From Aquimarina brevivitae (GTDB taxonomy: Bacteria > Bacteroidota > Bacteroidia > Flavobacteriales > Flavobacteriaceae): DNA of 64,000 nucleotides. The DNA lies in assembly GCF_004216895.1 (NCBI RefSeq), contig NZ_SGXE01000002.1, positions 1 to 64,000 of the forward strand. The letters are read 5' to 3'. Positions 41,970 to 53,482 of this stretch are shown piece after piece. The position numbers and the translations under genes are program-made. The notes beneath the pieces are model-generated. The model worked only from the letters and a program-made list of their open reading frames with translations. It searched no databases and was not told where the DNA came from. The number at the start of each line of letters is the position of its first letter. Position 1 is the stretch's first letter.

Positions 41970-44900
41970 ATGTTAGCAACGCAAACTGAAAGATTGAATT
42001 TCTCTTCTGTAAAGAACAGACCTGATTATCCAGACTTTTTGGATATTCAGATCAAGTCCTTCCAGGATTTCTTTCAATTAGAAACAAAATCTGAAGAAAG
42101 AGGAAAAGAAGGGCTCTACAATACCTTCATGGAAAACTTCCCGATTACGGATACCCGTAATCAATTTGTACTTGAATTTCTTGATTATTTTGTAGATCCA
42201 CCGAGATACGATCTTCAAGAATGTATAGAAAGAGGTTTAACCTATAGTGTGCCTTTAAAAGCCAGGTTAAAGCTTTTTTGTACAGATCCTGAGCATGAGG
42301 ATTTTGAAACTATTGTACAGGATGTTTACTTAGGTACAATACCATATATGACTCCTAGTGGTACATTTTGTATCAATGGAGCTGAGCGAGTTGTGGTATC
42401 TCAGCTACACCGTTCTCCAGGGGTATTCTTTGGACAATCGTTCCACGCTAATGGAACAAAACTTTATTCTGCCAGAGTAATTCCTTTCAAAGGATCTTGG
42501 ATAGAATTTGCTACCGATATCAATAGCGTAATGTATGCGTATATTGATAGAAAGAAAAAATTACCGGTTACTACACTTTTCCGTGCTATAGGTTTTGAGC
42601 GCGATAAAGATATTTTAGAAATTTTTGATCTTGCTGAAGAGGTAAAGGTTTCTAAATCCGGATTAAAGAAAGTTTTAGGACGCAAGCTTGCGGCACGTGT
42701 GTTAAACACTTGGCACGAAGATTTTGTGGATGAGGATACAGGAGAAGTAGTATCTATTGAAAGAAACGAAATAGTTTTAGATCGTGATACCGTATTGGAT
42801 AAAGATCACTTAGACGAGATCGTAGACTCTGGGGCTAAAACTATTTTATTACATAAAGAAGATAATCAAAAAGGTGATTATGCGATAATCCATAATACCC
42901 TTCAAAAAGATCCTACAAATTCCGAGAAGGAAGCTGTAGAACATATTTATCGTCAATTACGTAATGCTGAACCGCCAGATGAGGAAACAGCAAGAGGTAT
43001 CATTGACAAATTATTCTTTTCGGATCAACGTTATAACTTAGGTGAAGTTGGTCGTTACAGAATGAATAAAAAATTAGGTCTTGATATCGCTATGGATAAG
43101 CAAGTGCTTACCAAAGAGGATATCATTACAATCATCAAATATCTTATTGAGTTAATCAATTCAAAAGCAGAGATTGATGATATCGACCACCTTTCTAATC
43201 GTCGTGTACGTACTGTAGGAGAGCAATTATCACAGCAATTTGGTGTGGGACTTGCACGTATGGCTCGTACGATCAGAGAGCGTATGAATGTTAGAGATAA
43301 TGAAGTGTTTACACCGATTGACTTGATCAATGCTAAAACGCTATCGTCTGTAATTAATTCATTCTTTGGTACCAACCAGCTTTCTCAGTTTATGGATCAA
43401 ACGAATCCACTAGCTGAGATTACACACAAAAGAAGACTTTCTGCACTAGGACCTGGTGGTTTATCCAGAGAAAGAGCAGGATTCGAGGTTCGAGATGTTC
43501 ACTATACGCATTACGGTCGTTTATGTCCTATTGAGACACCTGAAGGACCGAATATTGGACTGATTTCTTCACTATCTGTGTTTGCTAAAGTAAACTCTAT
43601 GGGATTCTTAGAAACCCCATATCGTAAAGTAGAAGATGGTAAAGTAGATCTTGGTGAGTATAGCTATTTAAGTGCTGAGGAAGAAGAAGAAAAGTTAATT
43701 GCTCAGGCTAACATTCCACTAGGTGAAGATGGAACTATAGATACTGATAAGGTTATTGCACGTATGGAAGGTGACTTCCCCGTAGTGGATCCGACAACAG
43801 TAAACTACGCGGATGTTGCACCTAACCAGATCGCATCGATTTCGGCTTCATTAATTCCTTTCTTAGAGCATGATGATGCAAACCGTGCTTTGATGGGATC
43901 TAACATGATGCGTCAGGCAGTTCCATTATTACGAGTAGATTCTCCAATTGTAGGTACTGGTTTAGAGCGTCAGGTGGCGTCAGATTCTAGAGTATTGATA
44001 AATGCAGAAGGAGCAGGAGAAGTAGAATATGTAGATGCACAAAAAATAACCATTAAGTACGACAGAACTGATGAAGATAGAATGGTTAGTTTTGATGGAG
44101 ACTCTAAGACTTATGAGTTAATTAAATTCCGTAAAACAAACCAAGGAACCAGTATCAACCTTAAGCCAATTGTAAGAGTTGGGGATCGAGTTGAAAAAGG
44201 TCAGGTTCTTTGTCAGGGCTATGCCACTGAGAATGGAGAATTAGCACTGGGAAGAAATATGAAGGTTGCATTTATGCCTTGGAAGGGATATAACTTCGAG
44301 GATGCAATCGTGATTTCTGAAAAAGTGGTAAGAGATGATATTTTCACGTCTATTCATATTGATGAGTATTCATTAGAGGTAAGAGATACCAAATTAGGTA
44401 ATGAAGAGCTTACCAATGACATTCCAAATGTTTCTGAAGAGGCTACCAAAGACTTGGATGAGCACGGTATGATCAGAGTTGGTGCGGAAATCAAACCAGG
44501 AGATATTCTTATTGGTAAGATTACTCCTAAAGGAGAAAGTGATCCAACGCCAGAAGAAAAATTACTTAGAGCAATCTTTGGTGATAAGGCGGGAGATGTT
44601 AAAGATGCATCTTTAAAAGCTTCTCCATCACTTCACGGTGTGGTTATTGACAAAAAATTGTTCGCTAGAGCCATTAAAGACAAGCGAAAGAGATCTCAGG
44701 ATAAAGAGGATATCAATATCCTTGAACGTTCTTATGAGGCTAAATTTGCAATGTTAAAGTCTCAGTTAGTAGACAAGTTGTTTGCTATAGTTGGTGGTAA
44801 AACTTCACAAGGTGTACAAAATGATCTTGGAGAAGAGGTATTGCCAAAAGGTAAAAAGTATACTCAAAAAATGCTTAACGCAGTTGATGATTATACACAC

Positions 44901-45779
44901 CTTACTAAAGGTACCTGGACTACAGATGACGAATTAAACAGCATGGTAGCGGATCTTATCCATAATTATAAAATTAAGGAGAATGATCTTCAGGGTAACT
45001 TAAGAAGAGAGAAATTTACGATATCAGTAGGGGATGAATTACCTTCTGGAATTATAAAATTAGCTAAAGTTTATATTGCAAAAAAACGTAAGCTTAAAGT
45101 AGGTGATAAAATGGCAGGGCGTCACGGTAACAAAGGTATCGTTGCGCGTATCGTAAGAGAAGAAGATATGCCATTCTTAGAAGATGGTACACCTGTAGAT
45201 ATCGTATTAAACCCACTTGGGGTACCTTCGCGTATGAACATTGGACAGATATATGAAACTGTACTAGGTTGGGCAGGTCAAAAGCTTGGTAAAAAGTTTG
45301 CGACACCTATCTTTGACGGTGCTTCATTAGATCAAATCAATGAGCTTACTGACGAAGCAGGAATTCCAAGATTTGGACATACATACCTATACGACGGTGG
45401 AACAGGAGATCGATTCGATCAGGCGGCTACCGTTGGGGTGATCTATATGCTTAAACTAGGGCATATGGTGGATGATAAGATGCACGCCCGTTCAATTGGA
45501 CCATACTCGTTGATTACGCAGCAACCATTAGGTGGTAAAGCACAGTTTGGAGGACAGCGTTTTGGTGAGATGGAAGTGTGGGCGCTTGAAGCTTATGGAG
45601 CATCAAGTACGCTTCGCGAAATATTGACGGTCAAATCTGATGACGTAATCGGTAGAGCTAAAACATACGAAAGTATTGTTAAAGGTGAACCGATGCCAGA
45701 ACCAGGATTACCAGAATCATTTAACGTTTTAATGCACGAATTAAAAGGTTTGGGTCTGGATATCAGATTAGAAGAATAG
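41970..45779 (+). CDS. rpoB: DNA-directed RNA polymerase subunit beta
   Basis: The 1269-residue beta subunit uses the ATG at 41970; a TTG immediately before it adds one residue and is not preferred. The rifampicin region is intact ([20 protein letters not shown] followed by [10 protein letters not shown]). Other blocks include [53 protein letters not shown] and the C-terminal [20 protein letters not shown]. The length fits flavobacterial RpoB. It forms the active-site cleft with RpoC. Confidence 0.99.
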   Translation: MLATQTERLNFSSVKNRPDYPDFLDIQIKSFQDFFQLETKSEERGKEGLYNTFMENFPITDTRNQFVLEFLDYFVDPPRYDLQECIERGLTYSVPLKARLKLFCTDPEHEDFETIVQDVYLGTIPYMTPSGTFCINGAERVVVSQLHRSPGVFFGQSFHANGTKLYSARVIPFKGSWIEFATDINSVMYAYIDRKKKLPVTTLFRAIGFERDKDILEIFDLAEEVKVSKSGLKKVLGRKLAARVLNTWHEDFVDEDTGEVVSIERNEIVLDRDTVLDKDHLDEIVDSGAKTILLHKEDNQKGDYAIIHNTLQKDPTNSEKEAVEHIYRQLRNAEPPDEETARGIIDKLFFSDQRYNLGEVGRYRMNKKLGLDIAMDKQVLTKEDIITIIKYLIELINSKAEIDDIDHLSNRRVRTVGEQLSQQFGVGLARMARTIRERMNVRDNEVFTPIDLINAKTLSSVINSFFGTNQLSQFMDQTNPLAEITHKRRLSALGPGGLSRERAGFEVRDVHYTHYGRLCPIETPEGPNIGLISSLSVFAKVNSMGFLETPYRKVEDGKVDLGEYSYLSAEEEEEKLIAQANIPLGEDGTIDTDKVIARMEGDFPVVDPTTVNYADVAPNQIASISASLIPFLEHDDANRALMGSNMMRQAVPLLRVDSPIVGTGLERQVASDSRVLINAEGAGEVEYVDAQKITIKYDRTDEDRMVSFDGDSKTYELIKFRKTNQGTSINLKPIVRVGDRVEKGQVLCQGYATENGELALGRNMKVAFMPWKGYNFEDAIVISEKVVRDDIFTSIHIDEYSLEVRDTKLGNEELTNDIPNVSEEATKDLDEHGMIRVGAEIKPGDILIGKITPKGESDPTPEEKLLRAIFGDKAGDVKDASLKASPSLHGVVIDKKLFARAIKDKRKRSQDKEDINILERSYEAKFAMLKSQLVDKLFAIVGGKTSQGVQNDLGEEVLPKGKKYTQKMLNAVDDYTHLTKGTWTTDDELNSMVADLIHNYKIKENDLQGNLRREKFTISVGDELPSGIIKLAKVYIAKKRKLKVGDKMAGRHGNKGIVARIVREEDMPFLEDGTPVDIVLNPLGVPSRMNIGQIYETVLGWAGQKLGKKFATPIFDGASLDQINELTDEAGIPRFGHTYLYDGGTGDRFDQAATVGVIYMLKLGHMVDDKMHARSIGPYSLITQQPLGGKAQFGGQRFGEMEVWALEAYGASSTLREILTVKSDDVIGRAKTYESIVKGEPMPEPGLPESFNVLMHELKGLGLDIRLEE

Positions 45780-45789
45780 TTATACTACG

Positions 45790-45820
45790 ACTATACACGG
45801 CTTAATTTGCCGTGTATAGT
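45790..45820 (+). other. rpoB-rpoC intercistronic hairpin
   Basis: ACTATACACGG (45790-45800) pairs perfectly with CCGTGTATAGT (45810-45820) over 9 nt, in the 96-bp gap. TTTAATTAG follows, too weak for a full terminator; partial attenuation or RNase processing are possible roles. Confidence 0.6.
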
Positions 45821-45875
45821 TTAATTAGTAACTATTCAATTTTAAAAAACAATAATTCTTTAGCAACCATATATT

Positions 45876-48800
45876 ATGGCAAGAAATAATGATAAGAATG
45901 CAGTAAAGAGATTTAATAAGATCTCGATAGGTTTAGCTTCCCCAGAGTCTGTGCTTGCACAGTCTAACGGTGAAGTACTTAAGCCTGAAACTATCAATTA
46001 TCGTACGCACAAACCAGAACGCGATGGTTTGTTTTGTGAGCGTATTTTTGGTCCTGTAAAAGACTACGAATGTGCTTGTGGTAAATATAAGAGAATTCGT
46101 TACAAAGGAATCGTTTGTGACAGATGTGGTGTAGAAGTAACAGAAAAGAAAGTTCGTAGAGATCGTGTAGGACATATCAATTTGGTAGTTCCGGTTGCAC
46201 ATATTTGGTACTTCCGTTCGTTACCAAACAAAATTGGATACCTTTTAGGGCTTCCGTCTAAGAAATTAGACATGATCATCTACTATGAAAGATATGTGGT
46301 AATTCAGCCTGGTATTGCCAAGAATGAGGATGGTGAGCCTGTTCAAAAAATGGACTTCTTAACAGAAGAAGAATACCTTAATATTTTAGATAGTCTTCCG
46401 CAAGAAAATTTATACTTAGACGATAACGATCCAAATAAGTTTATCGCTAAAATGGGTGCGGAGTGTTTGATCGAAATTCTTAAGCGAATCGATCTTGATG
46501 CACTTTCGTATGAGTTGAGACATAAGGCAAATAACGAAACTTCTAAACAAAGAAAAACAGAAGCTCTTAAGAGACTTCAAGTAGTTGAAGCCTTTAGAGA
46601 TGCTAATAAAAATAGAGAAAACCACCCTGAGTGGATGATTCTAAAAGTGGTACCTGTAATTCCACCAGAATTACGCCCATTGGTACCTCTTGATGGTGGA
46701 CGTTTTGCGACTTCTGACCTGAATGATTTATATAGAAGAGTAATTATCAGAAATAATCGTCTTAAGCGATTGATGGAGATCAAAGCTCCTGAAGTAATTT
46801 TACGTAATGAAAAGCGTATGCTTCAGGAATCAGTAGATTCTTTATTTGATAATACAAGAAAAGCATCAGCTGTAAAAACCGATTCAAATAGACCATTAAA
46901 GTCGTTATCTGACTCTTTAAAAGGTAAGCAAGGTCGTTTCCGTCAGAACTTATTAGGTAAACGTGTGGATTATTCAGCTCGTTCTGTAATTGTTGTAGGA
47001 CCAGAGTTGAAATTATTCGAGTGTGGTTTACCTAAAAATATGGCTGCTGAATTGTACAAGCCTTTTGTGATTAGAAAACTAATTGAAAGAGGTATTGTTA
47101 AAACGGTTAAATCAGCCAAAAAAATTATTGATAGAAAAGAGCCAGTAGTTTGGGATATTCTTGAAAATGTATTGAAAGGACACCCAGTACTATTGAACCG
47201 TGCTCCTACGCTTCACAGATTAGGAATCCAGGCTTTTCAGCCTAAACTTATTGAAGGTAAAGCGATACAATTACACCCATTAGTATGTACTGCATTTAAT
47301 GCGGATTTTGATGGGGATCAAATGGCAGTGCATTTACCTTTAGGACCTGAGGCTATATTAGAAGCTCAGATGCTTATGTTAGCATCACATAACATTCTTA
47401 ATCCTGCTAACGGTTCGCCTATTACGGTACCTTCTCAGGATATGGTACTTGGTTTATATTATTTAACAAAACCAAGAAAATCAACTCCAGAAGTGCCTAT
47501 TATAGGAGAAGGTCTAACGTTTTACTCTCCGGAAGAGGTTGTAATTGCTTACAACGAAAAGCGATTGAACATTAATGCGGTTATTAAGGTTAGAACAATA
47601 GACTTTAATGAAGAAGGTGAATTAGTTCCGCAGATAATTGAAACTACTACAGGTAGAGTATTATTTAACGAAAAAGTACCAGAAAAAGCTGGATATATAA
47701 ACGAAGTATTGACCAAAAAGTCTTTAAGAGATATTATTGGTAAAATTTTAAAGGTAACTAGTGTACCTGAAACAGCTTCGTTCTTAGATGAAATTAAGAC
47801 CTTAGGGTACACCTTTGCATTCCGTGGAGGATTATCTTTCAGTTTAGGTGATATTATTATTCCTGAAGAAAAGCATAAGATGATTGACGATGCTAACGTT
47901 CAGGTAGATAATATTGTTGCTAATTATAACATGGGTCTTATAACTAATAATGAGCGTTATAACCAGGTTATTGATATTTGGACATCAACCAATGCGGAGC
48001 TTACGGAATTATCTATGAAGCGAATCCGAGAGGATCAACAAGGTTTTAACTCGGTATATATGATGCTTGATTCCGGTGCAAGGGGATCTAAAGAGCAAAT
48101 TCGTCAGCTTACCGGTATGCGTGGTTTGATGGCTAAGCCTAAAAAATCAAACTCTGCCGGAGGTGAAATTATTGAGAACCCGATTCTTTCTAACTTTAAA
48201 GAAGGACTTTCAATTCTAGAATACTTTATCTCTACACACGGAGCGCGTAAAGGTCTTGCGGATACGGCACTTAAAACTGCAGATGCTGGATACCTAACTC
48301 GTCGACTAGTAGATGTAGCTCAGGATGTTATTGTAACAGAACTAGACTGTGGTACATTAAGAGGTGTAGAAGTTACTGCGCTTAAGAAAAATGAAGAGAT
48401 TATAGAGCCTTTAGGAGATCGAATTGTGGGTAGAACAGCCTTGATGGATGTTATTGACCCAATTTCTCAAGAAGTACTAGTTGAGGCGGGAGTAGAGATT
48501 GATGATGCAATCGCAACAAAAATCAATAATTCTCCTGTTGATGCAGTAGAAGTACGATCAGCCTTAGCTTGTGAAGCTAAGAAAGGTATCTGTGTGAAAT
48601 GTTATGGTAGAAACCTGGCTACTGGTAAAACGGTGCAAAAGGGAGAAGCAGTTGGTGTAGTAGCCGCGCAATCCATTGGAGAACCAGGAACACAGCTTAC
48701 ACTACGTACATTCCACGTGGGTGGTATTGCAGGAAACATTTCTGAAGAAAATCAACTTAAAACGAAATTTGCCGGTAAAGCAGAGATCGAAGATCTTAAA

Positions 48801-50177
48801 ACGGTAAAAAGTGAGGATGCAGAAGGTAATGTTATTGATGTAGTAATCTCACGTACCTCTGAAGTGAAAATCATTGATACTAAAAGCGGTATTGTATTAA
48901 GTACTAACTTAATCCCTTACGGTTCTCAGATTTTCATTAAAGATGGTGATAAAGTAGAAAAAGATCAAACGATTTGTCAATGGGATCCATATAACGGTGT
49001 AATTATTTCAGAATTTGCTGGTAAGGTAAAATATGAAAACATCGAACAAGGGGTTACCTACCAAGTAGAAATTGACGAACAAACAGGGTTCCAGGAAAAG
49101 GTAATTTCTGAATCTAGAGATAAAAAGAAAATTCCTACCCTACACATTATGGGATCAGGTGATGAAGTATTACGTTCGTACAACTTACCAGTAGGTGCAC
49201 ACTTAATGGTAGATGACAGTGAGAAGATAAAAGTAGGTAAGATTTTAGTGAAAATTCCTCGTAAGTCTGCTAAAGCAGGGGATATTACGGGAGGTCTTCC
49301 ACGAGTTACCGAATTGTTTGAAGCACGTAATCCATCGAACCCAGCGGTTGTAAGTGAAATTGATGGTGTAGTTTCTTTCGGTAAGATAAAACGTGGTAAT
49401 CGAGAAATTATCGTAGAGTCTAAAATTGGAGAGATCAAGAAATACTTGGTAAAACTGTCAAATCAAATTCTTGTTCAAGAAAATGATTATGTAAGAGCTG
49501 GTATGCCATTATCTGATGGATCTGTAACACCAGAAGATATCTTGAAGATCAAAGGACCATCTGCTGTTCAGCAATACTTAGTAAATGAAGTGCAGGAGGT
49601 ATATCGTTTACAGGGTGTGAAGATTAATGACAAACACTTTGAAGTAGTGGTGCGTCAGATGATGAGAAAGGTAAGAATTCAGGATCCAGGTGATACGGTG
49701 TTCTTAGAGAACCAATTGGTACACTCTTCTGACTTTATCGAAGAAAATGATGAGATTTTTGGAATGAAAGTAGTTGAGGATGCTGGAGATAGCGAAAAGC
49801 TTAAACCAGGACAAATCATTTCTCCTAGAGACTTACGAGATGAAAATTCAATCTTAAGAAGAGAGGATAAAAATCTGGTAACCGCAAGAGAAGTAATTCC
49901 TGCAACAGCTACTCCAATACTTCAAGGTATAACAAGAGCCTCATTACAAACTAAATCGTTTATTTCTGCAGCTTCCTTCCAGGAAACTACAAAAGTATTA
50001 AACGAGGCGGCAGTTAATGGTAAAATTGATTACCTAGAAGGTCTTAAGGAAAATGTAATCGTTGGACATAGAATTCCTGCCGGAACTGGACTAAGAGAAT
50101 ACGAAAGTATTATTGTAGGTTCTAAAGAGGAATTTGAAGATCGAATGGAACAAAGACAAGAAGTGAATTATAACTAA
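45876..50177 (+). CDS. rpoC: DNA-directed RNA polymerase subunit beta-prime
   Basis: This 1433-residue beta-prime subunit has the N-terminal zinc site ([20 protein letters not shown]), the catalytic [15 protein letters not shown] with three Asp ligands for Mg, the bridge-helix and trigger-loop region ([13 protein letters not shown]) and a second zinc site ([17 protein letters not shown]). Length and order are those of Bacteroidota RpoC. Strong terminator after the gene. Confidence 0.99.
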   Translation: MARNNDKNAVKRFNKISIGLASPESVLAQSNGEVLKPETINYRTHKPERDGLFCERIFGPVKDYECACGKYKRIRYKGIVCDRCGVEVTEKKVRRDRVGHINLVVPVAHIWYFRSLPNKIGYLLGLPSKKLDMIIYYERYVVIQPGIAKNEDGEPVQKMDFLTEEEYLNILDSLPQENLYLDDNDPNKFIAKMGAECLIEILKRIDLDALSYELRHKANNETSKQRKTEALKRLQVVEAFRDANKNRENHPEWMILKVVPVIPPELRPLVPLDGGRFATSDLNDLYRRVIIRNNRLKRLMEIKAPEVILRNEKRMLQESVDSLFDNTRKASAVKTDSNRPLKSLSDSLKGKQGRFRQNLLGKRVDYSARSVIVVGPELKLFECGLPKNMAAELYKPFVIRKLIERGIVKTVKSAKKIIDRKEPVVWDILENVLKGHPVLLNRAPTLHRLGIQAFQPKLIEGKAIQLHPLVCTAFNADFDGDQMAVHLPLGPEAILEAQMLMLASHNILNPANGSPITVPSQDMVLGLYYLTKPRKSTPEVPIIGEGLTFYSPEEVVIAYNEKRLNINAVIKVRTIDFNEEGELVPQIIETTTGRVLFNEKVPEKAGYINEVLTKKSLRDIIGKILKVTSVPETASFLDEIKTLGYTFAFRGGLSFSLGDIIIPEEKHKMIDDANVQVDNIVANYNMGLITNNERYNQVIDIWTSTNAELTELSMKRIREDQQGFNSVYMMLDSGARGSKEQIRQLTGMRGLMAKPKKSNSAGGEIIENPILSNFKEGLSILEYFISTHGARKGLADTALKTADAGYLTRRLVDVAQDVIVTELDCGTLRGVEVTALKKNEEIIEPLGDRIVGRTALMDVIDPISQEVLVEAGVEIDDAIATKINNSPVDAVEVRSALACEAKKGICVKCYGRNLATGKTVQKGEAVGVVAAQSIGEPGTQLTLRTFHVGGIAGNISEENQLKTKFAGKAEIEDLKTVKSEDAEGNVIDVVISRTSEVKIIDTKSGIVLSTNLIPYGSQIFIKDGDKVEKDQTICQWDPYNGVIISEFAGKVKYENIEQGVTYQVEIDEQTGFQEKVISESRDKKKIPTLHIMGSGDEVLRSYNLPVGAHLMVDDSEKIKVGKILVKIPRKSAKAGDITGGLPRVTELFEARNPSNPAVVSEIDGVVSFGKIKRGNREIIVESKIGEIKKYLVKLSNQILVQENDYVRAGMPLSDGSVTPEDILKIKGPSAVQQYLVNEVQEVYRLQGVKINDKHFEVVVRQMMRKVRIQDPGDTVFLENQLVHSSDFIEENDEIFGMKVVEDAGDSEKLKPGQIISPRDLRDENSILRREDKNLVTAREVIPATATPILQGITRASLQTKSFISAASFQETTKVLNEAAVNGKIDYLEGLKENVIVGHRIPAGTGLREYESIIVGSKEEFEDRMEQRQEVNYN

Positions 50178-50190
50178 TATAATGTACTTA

Positions 50191-50219
50191 AAAGCCTGCC
50201 TAATTAGGCAGGCTTTTTT
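50191..50219. terminator. Terminator of the rpoBC operon
   Basis: A perfect 26-bp palindrome (50191-50216; AAAGCCTGCCTAA and its complement) is followed by T residues. It starts 13 bp after the rpoC stop. Confidence 0.88.
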
Positions 50220-50239
50220 ATTAATTAGAATTTTTAGAT

Positions 50240-50560
50240 ATGTCAGATAACCAAAATAAAAATCAGAAGCAAAACCAAATTAATATTGAATTGGATGAGG
50301 CTGTGGCAGATGGAATTTATAGTAATCTAGCTATCATCAACCATTCAGTTTCTGAATTTGTTGTGGATTTTGTGAATATTATGCCTGGTAGACCTAAGAG
50401 TAAGGTAAAGAGTCGTATTATTTTAACACCACAACACGCCAAACGTTTACTAAAAGCGCTAGGTGATAACGTACAACGTTTTGAAAGTGCCCACGGAGAA
50501 ATCAAAGATTATGAACAGCCCCCAATTCCAATGAATTTTGGTCCCACTGGTGAAGCATAA
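50240..50560 (+). CDS. DUF3467 family protein
   Basis: This 106-residue cytoplasmic protein matches DUF3467. It has an Asn/Gln/Lys-rich start, then INIELDEAVADGIYSNLAII, SEFVVDFVNIMPGRPKSKVK and LTPQHAKRLLKALGDNVQRF. The function of the family is unknown. Its position right after rpoC is common in Bacteroidota, which hints at a link with transcription or translation but does not show one. It has terminators on both sides. Confidence 0.85.
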   Translation: MSDNQNKNQKQNQINIELDEAVADGIYSNLAIINHSVSEFVVDFVNIMPGRPKSKVKSRIILTPQHAKRLLKALGDNVQRFESAHGEIKDYEQPPIPMNFGPTGEA

Positions 50561-50587
50561 TTTTTCAGTAATAAAATTTTAGTTTGA

Positions 50588-50620
50588 AAAAAGCTTATCT
50601 AAATTAGGTAAGCTTTTTTT
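50588..50620. terminator. Bidirectional terminator
   Basis: AAAAAGCTTA pairs with TAAGCTTTTT around a short AT-rich inner stem, with eight T on the plus strand and A-rich flank on the other side. It separates the convergent DUF3467 and prfC genes. Confidence 0.8.
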
Positions 50621-50624
50621 TGAC

Positions 50625-52211
50625 TTAAAATTCTGAAGTATAATGAAATTTTATGGACGGGTATTTGTCTTTGGTCATTTGCAAACTAAAAGAAGAATCC
50701 GCTAAAAAGACTAATTGTCCTTGTTTGTCTTTCGCTAGGAACTTGCTTTTAACGCGTTTAAAATCTTTAAACTCTTCATTGCTAGGATCGCTTGGGTCTA
50801 CCCAACAGGCTTTGTGAACATTGAGATTCTCATAAGTACACTTAGCTCCATATTCGTGCTCTAAACGATACTGAATGACCTCGTACTGTAAAGCACCAAC
50901 GGTACCGATAACCTTTCTTCCATTTAGCTCTAGCGTAAATAACTGTGCAACGCCCTCGTCCATAAGCTGGTCGATACCTTTAAACAGTTGCTTGGCCTTC
51001 ATAGGGTCTGCATTATTGATATATCTAAAATGCTCTGGAGAAAAGCTGGGGATACCTTTGTATTGTAGCACTTCACCTTGGGTAAGCGTATCGCCAATTT
51101 TAAAATTACCCGTATCGTGTAATCCTACAATATCTCCCGGATAGGATACATCAACTATTTCTTTCTTTTCCGCAAAAAAAGCATTGGGAGAAGAGAATTT
51201 TAGTTTTTTATCGTGTCGGGTGTGTAAATAAGGAACATTTCTTTCAAACTTACCAGAAACGATTTTTACAAAAGCTAAGCGATCTCTATGTTTAGGATCC
51301 ATATTAGCGTGTATTTTAAATACAAAACCAGTAAATTCCTTTTCTTCTGGTTTTACAACTCGAACATCACTTTCCTTTGGTCTTGGAGAAGGAGCAATAG
51401 TAATGAAACAGTCCAATAATTCCCGTACTCCAAAATTATTCAATGCAGATCCAAAAAATACGGGTTGTAATTTACCTTCTTGATAAGCCGTTTTATCAAA
51501 AGAAGGATAAATTCCCTCTACAAGTTCCAACTCTTCTCTTAGGGTTTCTGCAGAAGATGCGCCGATGGTTTGATCTAGCAAACCTGAAGAAAGATCTGAT
51601 ATTTCAATTGTTTCTTCAATATTTTTTCTACTATCTCCACTAAAAAGATTAACGTTTTTTTCCCAAATATTATAAATTCCCTTAAAATCATAGCCCATCC
51701 CAATTGGAAAACTTAAAGGAACAACTTTGAGATCAAGTTTTTGCTCTATTTCATCTAGTAACTCAAATGCATCCTTACCTTCTCTGTCTAATTTATTGAT
51801 AAAAACGATCATTGGAATGTTTCGCATTCTACATACGGATACTAATTTTTCGGTTTGTTCTTCCACACCTTTTGCTACATCAATCACCACAATGACACTA
51901 TCAACTGCGGTTAATGTCCTAAAAGTGTCTTCAGCAAAATCTTTGTGGCCAGGTGTATCTAGTATATTAATTTTAGTTCCTTGATATTCAAAGGCAAGAA
52001 CAGATGTCGCCACAGAAATTCCTCTCTGACGCTCTATTTCCATAAAGTCACTGGTAGCTCCTTTTTTTATTTTATTGGATTTAACAGCCCCTGCTTCTTG
52101 AATAGCTCCTCCAAATAACAATAGCTTTTCAGTTAGTGTTGTTTTTCCGGCATCCGGGTGAGAGATAATGCCAAAGGTTCGCCTTCTCTTTATTTCGTCG
52201 GTAAATTTCAT
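50625..52211 (-). CDS. prfC: Peptide chain release factor 3
   Basis: This 528-residue GTPase removes RF1/RF2 from the ribosome after peptide release. The P-loop HPDAGKTTLTEKLLL is near residue 19, followed by RQRGISVATSV, DTPGHKDFAEDT and NKLDREGKD. The GAVKSNKIKKGATSDF block and the C-terminal half (FFGSALNNFGVRELLDCF; TVGALQYEVIQYRL) separate RF3 from EF-G. It is monocistronic, convergent with the DUF3467 gene. Confidence 0.96.
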   Translation of the reverse strand: MKFTDEIKRRRTFGIISHPDAGKTTLTEKLLLFGGAIQEAGAVKSNKIKKGATSDFMEIERQRGISVATSVLAFEYQGTKINILDTPGHKDFAEDTFRTLTAVDSVIVVIDVAKGVEEQTEKLVSVCRMRNIPMIVFINKLDREGKDAFELLDEIEQKLDLKVVPLSFPIGMGYDFKGIYNIWEKNVNLFSGDSRKNIEETIEISDLSSGLLDQTIGASSAETLREELELVEGIYPSFDKTAYQEGKLQPVFFGSALNNFGVRELLDCFITIAPSPRPKESDVRVVKPEEKEFTGFVFKIHANMDPKHRDRLAFVKIVSGKFERNVPYLHTRHDKKLKFSSPNAFFAEKKEIVDVSYPGDIVGLHDTGNFKIGDTLTQGEVLQYKGIPSFSPEHFRYINNADPMKAKQLFKGIDQLMDEGVAQLFTLELNGRKVIGTVGALQYEVIQYRLEHEYGAKCTYENLNVHKACWVDPSDPSNEEFKDFKRVKSKFLAKDKQGQLVFLADSSFSLQMTKDKYPSIKFHYTSEF

Positions 52212-52499
52212 GCTTTTGAATATCAGGGTGCAAATATACCATTATTATGTAAAAAATATTGTTGATTATTCTTATATTGAATAAAGCTTAGCATTTGATG
52301 AATTTGGTATATTATCGAGGTAAATCAATGATTCATCGATGATTAATACAATAATAATCGTTAAAAAATGTTAATAAATAAAAAAATATCACCATATTTG
52401 TACATTAACAAATAGTACGGTATTTCCGTAACGGATTGATAAAGTAACATTTTAAACGTATTAACTAATTTGTTAACCCCCAAAGTCTAACAAAACTAT

Positions 52500-53456
52500 A
52501 TGATAAAAAAACTACTTATATTTATTTTTATCCTAATACCCTGTTGTTGGCAATGCCTCTTTGCTCAACAAGATGCCCAATACACTCAATATATGTACAA
52601 CACTATCAGTGTTAACCCGGCCTACGCTGGTAGTAGGGGAGTATTGAGTATAATGGGATTACACCGCAGTCAATGGGTTGGCTTAGATGGAGCACCAAGA
52701 ACCCAAACATTGACAGTCAATACCCCAATAGGTACCAAAGAAAAATTAGGACTTGGTCTTTCAATCGTAAATGATGAAATTGGCCCAACAAGTGAAACAT
52801 TTTTTGGTGTTGATTTTTCGTATACCATACCTACCTCAGAACAAGGAAAGTTAAGTTTTGGATTAAAAGCTGGCGGTCATCTTTTGAATGTTGACCTTAC
52901 CAGGCTTAGTGAATTTAACGAAAATGATCCTTTTTTTGGTAGTGATATTGACAATCGATTTACACCGCAGGTTGGTCTAGGATTCTATTACCATACCGAT
53001 AGATTTTATGCGGGTTTAAGTGCCCCAAACCTCTTGGAAACTGAGCATTTTAATGAAAATGCTTTAAGCAGCGACAGTGATGCAGTATCATTTTTAGCAG
53101 AAGAGCGAATTAATTTCTATTTGATAACTGGTTATGTTTTTGATTTAAGCTACAATTTGAAGTTTAAACCAGCCTTACTCACCAAAGCAGTAGCCGGTTC
53201 TCCGGTACAGGTAGATGTGTCTGCTAATTTTTTATTGTATGAACGACTAACACTGGGTGCAGCTTATAGATGGGATGCGGCCTTTAGTGGTTTGGTTGGT
53301 TTCCAGGTCTCTGATGCCTTGATGATTGGTTTTGCTTATGATAGAGAAACTACAGAACTAGGACGAACCCAATTTAATGACGGAAGTTTTGAAGTTATGC
53401 TACGCTTTGAACTCTCTAAGAAATATAACAGAATTTTAATTCCACGCTTCTTTTAA
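52500..53456 (+). CDS. PorP/SprF-family outer-membrane protein (second copy)
   Basis: This 318-residue paralogue of the 17421-18344 protein has a signal peptide ending LFAQQ, the opening AQYTQYMYNTISVNPAYAGS, then LHRSQWVGLDGAPRTQTL and GLGLSIVNDEIGPTSETFFG, with a C-terminal beta-signal region. It matches the PorP/SprF norm more closely than the first copy. No type B substrate gene lies before it; instead a PorE-like gene follows 26 bp later. That pair suggests a role in anchoring the secretion machine or a distant substrate. Confidence 0.9.
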   Translation: MIKKLLIFIFILIPCCWQCLFAQQDAQYTQYMYNTISVNPAYAGSRGVLSIMGLHRSQWVGLDGAPRTQTLTVNTPIGTKEKLGLGLSIVNDEIGPTSETFFGVDFSYTIPTSEQGKLSFGLKAGGHLLNVDLTRLSEFNENDPFFGSDIDNRFTPQVGLGFYYHTDRFYAGLSAPNLLETEHFNENALSSDSDAVSFLAEERINFYLITGYVFDLSYNLKFKPALLTKAVAGSPVQVDVSANFLLYERLTLGAAYRWDAAFSGLVGFQVSDALMIGFAYDRETTELGRTQFNDGSFEVMLRFELSKKYNRILIPRFF

Positions 53457-53482
53457 TAGGATAAGAAAAAAGAATATTATTT

